A DNA stretch of 64,000 nt from Hymenobacter jeongseonensis (GTDB lineage Bacteria > Bacteroidota > Bacteroidia > Cytophagales > Hymenobacteraceae), in the NCBI RefSeq assembly GCF_015694725.1, contig NZ_JADQDQ010000001.1, forward strand, positions 186,001 through 250,000, read 5' to 3'. The notes under the pieces are model-generated. The model saw only the letters and a program-made list of their open reading frames with translations. It was not told where the DNA came from and did not search any database. Positions 15,679-23,442 of the stretch are shown here, piece by piece. The translations under genes were made by a program, and so were the position numbers. Position 1 is the stretch's first letter, and each line of letters opens with the position of its first letter.

Positions 15679-17706
15679 ATGGGCAAGAAACATTTTTCAG
15701 AAGATAAGTCGGACCGTCGCGGCGGCCGCAGTGCAGGAGGCCCCGGAGGCTTCGGCGGCAACAAAAACGAGCGTTCGGGCCCAAGCGGCCCCGCTGGCCG
15801 CGGCGGCGACCGTGACCGTGGTGGCGACCGCGGCGGCTATTCCGCCGCTCGCCCCGGCAATGGCCGTCCCGCCACCAATGGCGCTTTCGGGCGCCCGGCA
15901 ACCAACGGCGCTTTCGGGCGCCCCACCAACGGTGCCTTCGGTGGCGGCCGTCCTTCCGGTGACGGCGAGAAGCGCCCCTATGGCAGTAGCTACGGCGGCG
16001 GCAACCGCGAAGGCGGCAGCGGCTTCGGTAACAAAGGCTTTGGTGGTAAGAGCTTCGGCGGCGGCAAAGAATCCAGCCAGCGCGAGCCCGGCGGGTTCCG
16101 CCCCGGCGGCGACCGGCCCGAGCGCAGCGAGCGTCCTCGCTTAGGCAAGGAGCAGCGCACCGGTACCAGCTACGGCCGCACCGCCGAGCGCCCTGAGCGT
16201 GGCAACGAGCGTGGCGGTTTCGGCAGCGACCGCGGCGAACAGCGTGGTTCGGATTCGGCCCCCGCGCGTCCCATCCGCGAGTATCAGCCCAAAGAGAACT
16301 GGAACGGCCAGCCCTACCGCCGCGAAGGCGAGAAGGCCGTACCCCGTGGCCTGCCCGGCGAGCGCAACCGCAAGTTCCAGAAGAGCAACCCCAACGAGCG
16401 CGACGAGACCAGCGCACCCCGCAACAGCGGCAGCTTTGGTCGGAGCACGCCCCGCGAGCCGGAAGATTTCCAGCGCAGCGAAGAGCGTGGCCCGAACCGG
16501 CCCATTCGGTCGGCCCGTCCGTTTCAGGCGGACCCGCCGCAGCCCCGCGAGGAGCGTGCCCCGCGTGCTGATTTTGCGGGTGGCAGCGATGCCGACCGTC
16601 GTGGCGACGAAGCCGCGTTTGGCCGGAAGTTTACCCCCGGTGCTTTTGGCAAGCGCGAGAACTCCACCTTCGGCGCCAGCCGCAGCACCGGCGAACGCCC
16701 CGGTAGCTACGAGAAGCGCAGCACCGAGAAATGGACGCCCGCGCCCGGCAGCTTTGCCGAGCGCCGCGAGGCCCTGAAAGCCCAGGAGCGCAGCGTGCGT
16801 CGTTCCGGCACTGGCTACGGCAGCGCCGTAGACAAGCCCCGCGCTGCTCGCCCGGCCGTGCAGGAGAACCGTGCCGACAAGCCCCGCTACGGCGAGCGCC
16901 CCGGCGAAGCTCCTGACTACAAAAACCTGAAGCACTACGAAAACGACAAAACCCGTGGCAACAAGCGTCGCCGTGAGGAAGAGGAAGATTTCGGCACCGA
17001 CGAACTGCGCCTGAACCGCTACATCGCCAACGCCGGCATTTGCTCGCGCCGCGAGGCCGATACGCTGATTGCAGCCGGCGAAATCAAGGTGAATGGTGAA
17101 GTGGTGACGGAAATGGGCTACAAAGTGCAACCTGAAGACACCGTGCAGTACGGCAAGACCAACCTCAACCGTGAGAAGTCGGTGTATGTGCTGCTGAACA
17201 AGCCCAAGGACTTCATCACGACTACGGAAGACCCCGAAGGCCGCCGCACGGTGATGGACCTCGTAGCCAGCGCCTCGAAAGAGCGGATTTTCCCCGTGGG
17301 CCGGCTCGACCGCAACACGACCGGACTGCTGCTTTTCACCAATGACGGGGAGGTAGCCCAGAAGCTCTCGCATCCTTCGCACAAAAACAAGAAAATCTAT
17401 CAAGTCGAACTCAGCCAGCCCCTGGCCGAGGAGGACTTGCGCAAGATTGCCGAAGGCCTGGAGCTGGAAGACGGCAAAGCCACTGTGGACGACGTGGCCG
17501 TAGTAGCCGGCAACCCGCACTTCGTGGGCATCGAAATCCACATTGGTCGCAACCGCATTGTGCGCCGCATCTTCGAGCACCTTGGCTACGAAGTGGTGGC
17601 CCTGGACCGCGTGCAGTACGCTGGCCTCACCAAGAAGGACCTGCCCCGCGGCAAGTGGCGCTTCCTAAGCGAGCAGGAAGTTATTCGGATGAAGTACTTT
17701 CTGTAA
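15679..17706 (+). CDS. Pseudouridine synthase (RsuA/RluB/E/F type) with long Gly/Arg-rich N-terminal region
   Basis: 675 residues. The catalytic part starts near residue 443: an S4 RNA-binding domain (LRLNRYIANAGICSRREADTL ends it) followed by the synthase domain with GRLDRNTTGLLLF, whose Asp is the catalytic residue. It isomerises uridine to pseudouridine in rRNA, probably 23S. The preceding 440 residues are low complexity: Gly, Arg, Ser, Asn and Glu-rich with RGG-like clusters and near-tandem GAFGRP units around residues 70-92. Such disordered RGG tails can bind RNA. The typical family length is about 240, so the extension is almost two thirds of the protein. Confidence 0.92.
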   Translation: MGKKHFSEDKSDRRGGRSAGGPGGFGGNKNERSGPSGPAGRGGDRDRGGDRGGYSAARPGNGRPATNGAFGRPATNGAFGRPTNGAFGGGRPSGDGEKRPYGSSYGGGNREGGSGFGNKGFGGKSFGGGKESSQREPGGFRPGGDRPERSERPRLGKEQRTGTSYGRTAERPERGNERGGFGSDRGEQRGSDSAPARPIREYQPKENWNGQPYRREGEKAVPRGLPGERNRKFQKSNPNERDETSAPRNSGSFGRSTPREPEDFQRSEERGPNRPIRSARPFQADPPQPREERAPRADFAGGSDADRRGDEAAFGRKFTPGAFGKRENSTFGASRSTGERPGSYEKRSTEKWTPAPGSFAERREALKAQERSVRRSGTGYGSAVDKPRAARPAVQENRADKPRYGERPGEAPDYKNLKHYENDKTRGNKRRREEEEDFGTDELRLNRYIANAGICSRREADTLIAAGEIKVNGEVVTEMGYKVQPEDTVQYGKTNLNREKSVYVLLNKPKDFITTTEDPEGRRTVMDLVASASKERIFPVGRLDRNTTGLLLFTNDGEVAQKLSHPSHKNKKIYQVELSQPLAEEDLRKIAEGLELEDGKATVDDVAVVAGNPHFVGIEIHIGRNRIVRRIFEHLGYEVVALDRVQYAGLTKKDLPRGKWRFLSEQEVIRMKYFL

Positions 17707-17737
17707 GCAACCTAAGTACTTTCAGTCCCACTAGACC

Positions 17738-17837
17738 GTCATGCTGAGCGGAGCCGAAGCATCTCGCGTGCCACCACTAATCCAAACAATTGAGTTAGTG
17801 GTGGCACGCGAGATGCTTCGGCTCCGCTCAGCATGAC
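17738..17837. repeat. Perfect 43-bp inverted repeat, family A
   Basis: The arms 17738-17780 and 17795-17837 are perfect reverse complements with a 14-nt loop. The outer part is the family A unit (GTCATGCTGAGC ... GAAGCATCTCGCG), and the inner part (CCACCACTAA) extends the palindrome. It lies between the pseudouridine synthase gene and coaX. As RNA it would form a very stable hairpin. Confidence 0.95.
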
Positions 17838-17869
17838 GTTTATTTTTAATTCTTATCTAGCCAAACCAC

Positions 17870-18610
17870 TTGCGTACTCTTGCCCTTGACATTGGCAACA
17901 CGGCCGTGAAAGCCGGCTGTTTCGATAGCTCTCGGCTGGTCGAAATGCAAGCGGGCCTCACGGCGCCGGAGGTGCTGGCGCTTACACAGCGCTGGCAGCC
18001 GGAGCACTGCATCATTGCCTCGGTAGCGGAAGATGCCGCGCTGCAGGCGGATGAGTTGCGCAAACTGGTGCTGGGAGAAGTTCTGACCTTTTCGCCGGCC
18101 ACTACGGCCGTCCCATTGCGGAATGCCTATGCCACCCCCCATACGCTGGGGGCTGACCGGCTAGCGGCTGCAGTGGGTGGGGCGGGACTACGGCCCGGGC
18201 AGCCTACGCTCATCGTGGATGCGGGCACGGCCCTGAAATTTGACTTTGTCTCGGCCGATGGCACGTACCACGGCGGCAGCATTGCGCCGGGGCTTGGCAT
18301 GCGGTTTCGGGCGTTGCACACGTTCACGGGGCGGCTGCCGTTGTTGGAGCGGCCAGCAGCCAATGCAACGATTCCGCTCGTGGGAGACTCCACTACGGGA
18401 AGCATGCTGAGCGGCGTGGTGAACGGCATCGTGGCCGAAATCATGGGGTTCATTGCTCAGTATCAGCGGCTCCATCCCGGTCTCGGGGTGTTGCTGACGG
18501 GAGGCGACGCTACTTTTCTGGCGGCCCGGCTCCCGGCTCGTATCTTTGTGGTGCCTGAGCTGGTGCTGCTCGGCCTTAATCGGATTTTAGCTTATCATGT
18601 TGTCAAATAA
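17870..18610 (+). CDS. coaX: Type III pantothenate kinase
   Basis: 246 residues. CoaX phosphorylates pantothenate in the first step of coenzyme A synthesis and belongs to the ASKHA fold. The phosphate-1 motif is LALDIGNTAVKAG at the N-terminus. Other conserved elements are the LGADRLAAAVG segment, VDAGTALKFDFV, and GGSIAPGLGMRFRALHTFTGRLP. The start is TTG at 17870, because the DIGNT motif begins seven residues later, as in homologues. The 3' end overlaps the next gene by 14 nt, showing translational coupling with the outer-membrane protein. Confidence 0.95.
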   Translation: MRTLALDIGNTAVKAGCFDSSRLVEMQAGLTAPEVLALTQRWQPEHCIIASVAEDAALQADELRKLVLGEVLTFSPATTAVPLRNAYATPHTLGADRLAAAVGGAGLRPGQPTLIVDAGTALKFDFVSADGTYHGGSIAPGLGMRFRALHTFTGRLPLLERPAANATIPLVGDSTTGSMLSGVVNGIVAEIMGFIAQYQRLHPGLGVLLTGGDATFLAARLPARIFVVPELVLLGLNRILAYHVVK

Positions 18611-19934
18611 AGAGATGGGTTGCCTGCGTTTGGGCTTGGTGTTGGCGGGAGTGGTTCTGGTTGCTATGAATGGCGCGCAGGCGCAGGGCTTGGGCAACTC
18701 GCCGTACTCCCGCATCGGCCTAGGCGAATTCAACGCCAACACCGGCGGCGTGCGCCAGATGGGCATGGGCGGCGTGGGCCTAGCGGCACCTAACCCCACG
18801 AACGTGAATGAGTTAAACCCGGCGTTGCTGTATTACACGGGCCGCACCACGTTTGAGGCAGGTTATAGCGGGCAATACAAAACCGTGAAAAACGCGGCTT
18901 CGTCCAGCCGCAGCGGCAGCGCCAACCTGGGCTATTTGGCCATGTCGGTGCCTTTGAGCAGCAAGTGGGGCGCGGCCGTGGGCCTGAAGCCACTGAGCGC
19001 CGTGGACTACGAATCGAACACCGTGCGCCCGGTAATCGGCGCACCGAATGCCACGGATTCCGTGTTGACGCAGTACCGCGGCACGGGCGGAATTTCCGAA
19101 GCGTACTTCGGCCAGGGCTTTCAGATTTCGAAGGGCTTCACGGTTGGCGTTACGGCTTCCTATATTTTTGGGGTGGTCGATGAGACTGTTGGCACCATCG
19201 TGAAGGTTACCAATAGCACCGCGTCGGTCAATTCAATAACCCGAACCCATACGCGCTACTCCGACTTTGCCTTCCGGGCCGGGGCGCACTACCGGCACAA
19301 GCTGGGCAAGGACCTCAACATGAACGTGGCGGGCGTGTACAGCTTTGGGCATAACCTGCGTGGGCAGCAGTCCGTGGAGCAGGAGCAAGCCAATGTCGAC
19401 GGTACGCTCATTGCGCCTTCGACGACCCTAAGCGACGGGCGCGGCAGCACTGCGGTTCCCATGCTGGCCCAAGTCGGCTTTAGCCTCGACAACGACAAGA
19501 ACTGGAGCATCAACCTCGATGCTTCGCAGCAGCAGTGGTCGAAGTTCAACAGTTTCGGCCAGCAGAGCACCTCGCTCAACAACACTTGGCGGGTGGGCTT
19601 GGGCGGCGAAATTGCCCCCGACCCGGGTTCGGTTGAGCATTACTTCCAGCGGGTGACGTACCGCGCCGGCGTGAGCGTTGCGCAGATGCCATACCAGTTG
19701 GATGGAAAAACCTTGTACGACCGCGCCATCAGCTGGGGTTTTGCCTTCCCGTTGCCCACGGCTACGCCTCTGGAATCCACTACGTTCAGCCTGGGCTTTA
19801 CGTACGGCGTACGGGGCAATACCGACATTCTCAACGCCACCACGGGCAGCAGCAACGTGCAGGAAAACTACATCCGCGGCCAATTGGGGGTGACGCTCAA
19901 CAACCGCTGGTTCATCAAGCGGCGCTTGCAGTAA
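18597..19934 (+). CDS. Outer-membrane beta-barrel protein (Bacteroidota envelope cluster)
   Basis: 445 residues. A signal peptide (VLAGVVLVAMNGAQAQ) is followed by GLGNSPYSRIGLGEF and repeated amphipathic beta strands with Gly- and aromatic-rich turns, ending in NNRWFIKRR. It resembles FadL/PorV-like barrels encoded after coaX in many Bacteroidota and is therefore probably a surface channel or assembly factor. The substrate is unknown. It overlaps coaX by 14 nt and precedes the LptC-like gene by 28 nt, so it is part of a longer transcription unit. Confidence 0.8.
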   Translation: MLSNKEMGCLRLGLVLAGVVLVAMNGAQAQGLGNSPYSRIGLGEFNANTGGVRQMGMGGVGLAAPNPTNVNELNPALLYYTGRTTFEAGYSGQYKTVKNAASSSRSGSANLGYLAMSVPLSSKWGAAVGLKPLSAVDYESNTVRPVIGAPNATDSVLTQYRGTGGISEAYFGQGFQISKGFTVGVTASYIFGVVDETVGTIVKVTNSTASVNSITRTHTRYSDFAFRAGAHYRHKLGKDLNMNVAGVYSFGHNLRGQQSVEQEQANVDGTLIAPSTTLSDGRGSTAVPMLAQVGFSLDNDKNWSINLDASQQQWSKFNSFGQQSTSLNNTWRVGLGGEIAPDPGSVEHYFQRVTYRAGVSVAQMPYQLDGKTLYDRAISWGFAFPLPTATPLESTTFSLGFTYGVRGNTDILNATTGSSNVQENYIRGQLGVTLNNRWFIKRRLQ

Positions 19935-19962
19935 CGGCCACGCATTAATCAACTCAAACAAC

Positions 19963-20538
19963 TTGCACGCATTCCGAGACAGGTGGGGAAGTGGGGGCGT
20001 GCTGCTGGTGCTGGCCTTGGCGGGCTGCGATAAAAAAGCGGCCACCGGCCCGCGGCTGGTTTATACCGGCCCGCTAATGGAAACCACCAACGTGCGCACC
20101 CTGGTCAGCGACTCGGCCAAGCTCAAGTTTCAGCTCACCGCCCCGCTCGAACAGCAGTTTGAAAACGGCGACGTGCTCTATCCCAAGGGTGTGCAGGTGA
20201 CCTTCTATTCGGCCGATGGCAAGCGGACCGTGGTGAACACGCTGACGGCCAAGTACGGTAAAGCCGACAAAGCCAAAAACCTCTACATCATGCGCGGTGA
20301 CGTGCGGGTAGTGAACATCCCCCAAGAGCAGCGCCTCAACACTGAGGAGATGTTTTTTGACAAAACCAAGCAGCTGATTTACACCGATTCGGCCACGTTT
20401 GTGAAAGTAACCACGCCCACCGAGTACGTGGACGGCTATGGCCTGACGGCAAATCAAAACTTTTCCCGCTACAGCTTGAAAAAGGTGACCGGGGTATTTG
20501 CCGCGCCTGCAGCGGGCACGGCAACTCCCGCAAAATAG
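19963..20538 (+). CDS. lptC: LptC-like lipoprotein (LPS export)
   Basis: 191 residues. After a hydrophobic leader, the lipobox LALAGC puts the lipid-anchored Cys near residue 22. The mature part matches the LptC/OstA-like fold: VRTLVSDSAKLKFQLTAPLEQQF, then VTFYSADGKR, LTAKYGKADKAKNLYIMRGDVRV and LNTEEMFFDKTKQLIYTD. LptC receives lipopolysaccharide from LptBFG and hands it across the periplasm. Most Gram-negative LptC proteins are inner-membrane anchored by a helix, whereas Bacteroidota forms are lipoproteins. The start is TTG at 19963. LptB is encoded at 58.2 kb. Confidence 0.85.
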   Translation: MHAFRDRWGSGGVLLVLALAGCDKKAATGPRLVYTGPLMETTNVRTLVSDSAKLKFQLTAPLEQQFENGDVLYPKGVQVTFYSADGKRTVVNTLTAKYGKADKAKNLYIMRGDVRVVNIPQEQRLNTEEMFFDKTKQLIYTDSATFVKVTTPTEYVDGYGLTANQNFSRYSLKKVTGVFAAPAAGTATPAK

Positions 20539-20605
20539 GGCCGGGTGGCACCACCCCGCTCCGTTGGCGGTTTGAAAAATAGAACGGCCCGTAAAATTCC
20601 TCCCC

Positions 20606-20869
20606 ATGACTTTCGATAAATCCTTATTGCGCACCGTCCTCTTTTCGGTGGGCGTGGTGGCGCTGGTAATTGGCATCTACCAGACGTTGCTGTTCAACGA
20701 CATAGCGGCCAATTACTGGATTTTCATGATTGCCATGTTCTGCTGGATGCCGCTGCTGTACTGGCGGCAGCAAGAGCGGTTGGCGGCCAAAATTGCGGAG
20801 GAGCAAGCCCGGCTGGCCAAGCAAGCGCGGGCCAAAACCCCCACCAAATCTAACCGGAAGCGCCGCTGA
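20606..20869 (+). CDS. Small two-helix membrane protein of unknown function
   Basis: 87 residues. Helices at about 9-27 and 36-54 (YWIFMIAMFCWMPLLYW) are followed by a charged C-terminal helix rich in Lys, Arg, Glu and Ala that would lie in the cytoplasm. It lies between the LptC-like gene and ppiD in a conserved envelope gene order and is therefore likely real, perhaps accessory to LPS or protein export. I see no catalytic motif. The intergenic stretch after it holds a promoter candidate for ppiD. Confidence 0.65.
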   Translation: MTFDKSLLRTVLFSVGVVALVIGIYQTLLFNDIAANYWIFMIAMFCWMPLLYWRQQERLAAKIAEEQARLAKQARAKTPTKSNRKRR

Positions 20870-20959
20870 GGCACATTTTGAGGACGTACCGGCGTCGCAG
20901 CCGGCAGCTAAGATAAAATCTGCCGCTGCCTTTGCGAAGGACTTAAAATCAGGTAAAAC

Positions 20960-20990
20960 TTTGATTCCCGGTCAAATTCTGGTTATTTTG
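20960..20990 (+). promoter_or_regulatory. Candidate Bacteroidota-type promoter before ppiD
   Basis: TTTG at 20960-20963, a 20-nt spacer, then TATTTTG at 20984-20990. This resembles the TTTG / TAnnTTTG sigma-ABfr architecture with one imperfect -7 position. It is about 120 nt before the ppiD start. Between them a loose inverted array of GTTGTTAGTTG/CAACTAC-like words (about 21016-21110) is repeat-like. Confidence 0.4.
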
Positions 20991-21111
20991 CGCCTCTTTT
21001 GACCCTACTCAACGGGTTGTTAGTTGCTCGTTAGCAGTTGTCAGCATGCTCTGGCTACCTGCTGCCGGCCACTCATAACCGACAAATAACAGACAACCGA
21101 CAACTACAAGA

Positions 21112-23238
21112 ATGGCTTTAATTAACACGATTCGAGAAAAATCAGGCGTGGCAGTCGGCCTCGTGGCTATCGGCATGCTCCTCTTTATTGTGGGCGGCGA
21201 CCTGATAGGCGGCAACAACCGGCTCTTCAATCGCAACGAGACCGTGGTGGGGGAAGTAGCTGGCCAAAAGGTGGAGCTCGAAGACTACAACAATGCCCTG
21301 GAGCAAGCCAAGCAGGCGTTTATTTCGCAGCAGCAGCGCCAGCCCGACGACCAGGCCATGGGCTACCTGCGCGACCAGGCGTGGAACCAGACCATCTACC
21401 GCTTGGCGTTCAAGCCGGAATGGGACAAGCTGGGCTTGACTGTATCGGATGACGAGCTGGTGGACATGGTGCAGGGCGACAACATCAACGCCGGCATCAA
21501 GCAGGCATTTACCAATCAGCAAACCGGCCAGTTCGACAAGGCGCGCCTGATTGATTACCTGAAAAACCTCGACAAACTGCCCCCCGAAACGCAGGCGGCC
21601 TGGTACAATTTCGAAGCCAACCTGCCCGCCGAGCGCATCGCCAACAAGTACAACGCGCTGTTGAAAAACTCGGTGTACGTGACCACCGCCGAAGCCAAGC
21701 GTTTTAACACGCTGCAGAACACCAAGGCGACGGTGAAGTACCTGTTCGTGCCGTATGCCAGCATTTCCGACTCGGCCGTGAAAGTGACCGACGCCCAACT
21801 GCAAGCGTACCTCGACAAGAACAAGAGCAAGTACAAAGTAGAAGACGGCCGCTCGGTGGAGTACATCACCATTCCGGTGGTTGCTTCGAAAGAAGACAGT
21901 ACTGCCGTGAAAACCACGATTGCCGAACTGGCAACCCAATTTGCTTCGGCTCCGGTGGATTCGCTGTTTGTGATGGCGAATTCGGAGCAGCCCTACACGA
22001 AGGCCTTCCGTAGCCCCGCCGACCTGCCCGAGGAGTTGCGCAAGCAGCTGCCCTTGGCCCAAGGCAAAATCTACGGTCCTTACGCTGAAAACGGCACGTA
22101 CTCGCTCTACAAAGTGACCGGCGTAAGCGCCGGCAAGGACTTGGCCGCCCGCGCCAGCCACATCCTCATCAAGGCCGACGGCGCCACGCCCGAAGCCAAA
22201 GCCGCCGCCAAAACCAAGGCGCAGGATATCCTCAACAAAATCAAAGCCGGCGCCGACTTTGGCGCCATGGCCCGTCAGTTCGGTACCGATGGCACCAAGG
22301 ACCAGGGCGGCGACCTTGGCTGGTTCGGCCAGGGCCGCATGGTGCCCGAGTTTGAGAAAGCCATTTTCGCGGCCACCGCGCCCGGCCTGTTGCCCAACCT
22401 CGTAGAAACGTCGTTTGGCTACCACATTATCAAAGTAACCGCCGCTCCCACCAAGCAAACCTACCAGGTAGCCGAAGTGAAGAAGAGCATTGCCCCGACC
22501 GATGCCACCCGCGAAGCCGCCTACGCCAAAGCGCAGCAGCTGAAGGGCGAAGCCACCGACCTGGAGAGCTTCCGCAAGCTGGTGACCAAGGACAAAACGC
22601 TGGTAAAGCAGGAAGCCAAAAACCTGGACCGGGGCGCCCGCAACGTAAACAACCTGCAAAATGCTCGTGAACTCGTGCGTTGGGCCTTTGGCTTCAACCA
22701 GACGGGCAGCGAAACCAAAGTAGGCGACATTTCTGAGGTCTACGAAATTGGCGACCAGTACGTCATTGCCGCCCTCACCGACGAGCGCGCCAAAGGCACC
22801 GCTTCGGTTTCGGCTCTGAAAGAAGAACTCTCGGCTGGCGTGCGCAACGAGGAAAAGGCCAAGCAAATCCTGGCCAAGCTGCCCAAAACTGGCACCCTGG
22901 AAGACATGGCAGCCAAGTATGGTCCTACCGCGCAGGTGGGCGTTGCCCCGGACGTAACCCTGGGCCAGGGCAACCTCGCCAACGTGGGCTTTGAGCCCGT
23001 AGCCGTGGGCAAAGCCTTCGGCCTGAAGCCCGGACAGAAGTCCGCTCCAATTCAAGGCGAACAGGGCGTATTGGTGATTGAGCCGGTGAGCGTAGCCGCT
23101 CCCACGGCCGCCGCTACCGACCTGAAAGCCGTGCAGCAGCAGCTCGTTCAGCAGCGCGCCCAGCAGCAGGACGGCAAGATTTACGAGGCCATCAAGGCCA
23201 AGTCGAACGTACAGGACAACCGCACGAAGTTTTTCTAG
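21112..23238 (+). CDS. ppiD: PpiD-like periplasmic peptidyl-prolyl isomerase and chaperone
   Basis: 708 residues. An N-terminal membrane anchor (VAVGLVAIGMLLFIVGG, about residues 13-29) is followed by a SurA_N-like helical region and a parvulin rotamase domain at about residues 340-445 (ARASHILIKADG ... GDLGWFGQGRMVPEFEKAIF ... TSFGYHIIKV). A second, weaker rotamase-like region lies C-terminal. PpiD helps nascent envelope proteins fold as they leave the Sec translocon. The domain order and length match the family. The next gene is separated by a terminator, so ppiD is probably the end of its transcript. Confidence 0.93.
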   Translation: MALINTIREKSGVAVGLVAIGMLLFIVGGDLIGGNNRLFNRNETVVGEVAGQKVELEDYNNALEQAKQAFISQQQRQPDDQAMGYLRDQAWNQTIYRLAFKPEWDKLGLTVSDDELVDMVQGDNINAGIKQAFTNQQTGQFDKARLIDYLKNLDKLPPETQAAWYNFEANLPAERIANKYNALLKNSVYVTTAEAKRFNTLQNTKATVKYLFVPYASISDSAVKVTDAQLQAYLDKNKSKYKVEDGRSVEYITIPVVASKEDSTAVKTTIAELATQFASAPVDSLFVMANSEQPYTKAFRSPADLPEELRKQLPLAQGKIYGPYAENGTYSLYKVTGVSAGKDLAARASHILIKADGATPEAKAAAKTKAQDILNKIKAGADFGAMARQFGTDGTKDQGGDLGWFGQGRMVPEFEKAIFAATAPGLLPNLVETSFGYHIIKVTAAPTKQTYQVAEVKKSIAPTDATREAAYAKAQQLKGEATDLESFRKLVTKDKTLVKQEAKNLDRGARNVNNLQNARELVRWAFGFNQTGSETKVGDISEVYEIGDQYVIAALTDERAKGTASVSALKEELSAGVRNEEKAKQILAKLPKTGTLEDMAAKYGPTAQVGVAPDVTLGQGNLANVGFEPVAVGKAFGLKPGQKSAPIQGEQGVLVIEPVSVAAPTAAATDLKAVQQQLVQQRAQQQDGKIYEAIKAKSNVQDNRTKFF

Positions 23239-23258
23239 GACGTCAATTCCTGAATTTG

Positions 23259-23290
23259 AAAAGGGCCGTACCTTCGGGGGCGGCCCTTTT
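23259..23290 (+). terminator. Terminator after ppiD
   Basis: The 10-bp stem AAAAGGGCCG (23259-23268) pairs with 23281-23290, with a 12-nt loop, followed by TTTGTTTTTC. Confidence 0.9.
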
Positions 23291-23442
23291 TTGTTTTTCA
23301 GCGTCATTGCCCTGCCTTCGAAACAACGGAAGGCACTGTTGGCTTTTTTGTTGAACGAACGGCGCCAAGCCCAGCGTTTAAGCCCACGGGCTGCCGCTTG
23401 GCAGCTAGCTCATGTCCTCCGCTTGAACCGACTCCTGAATAT

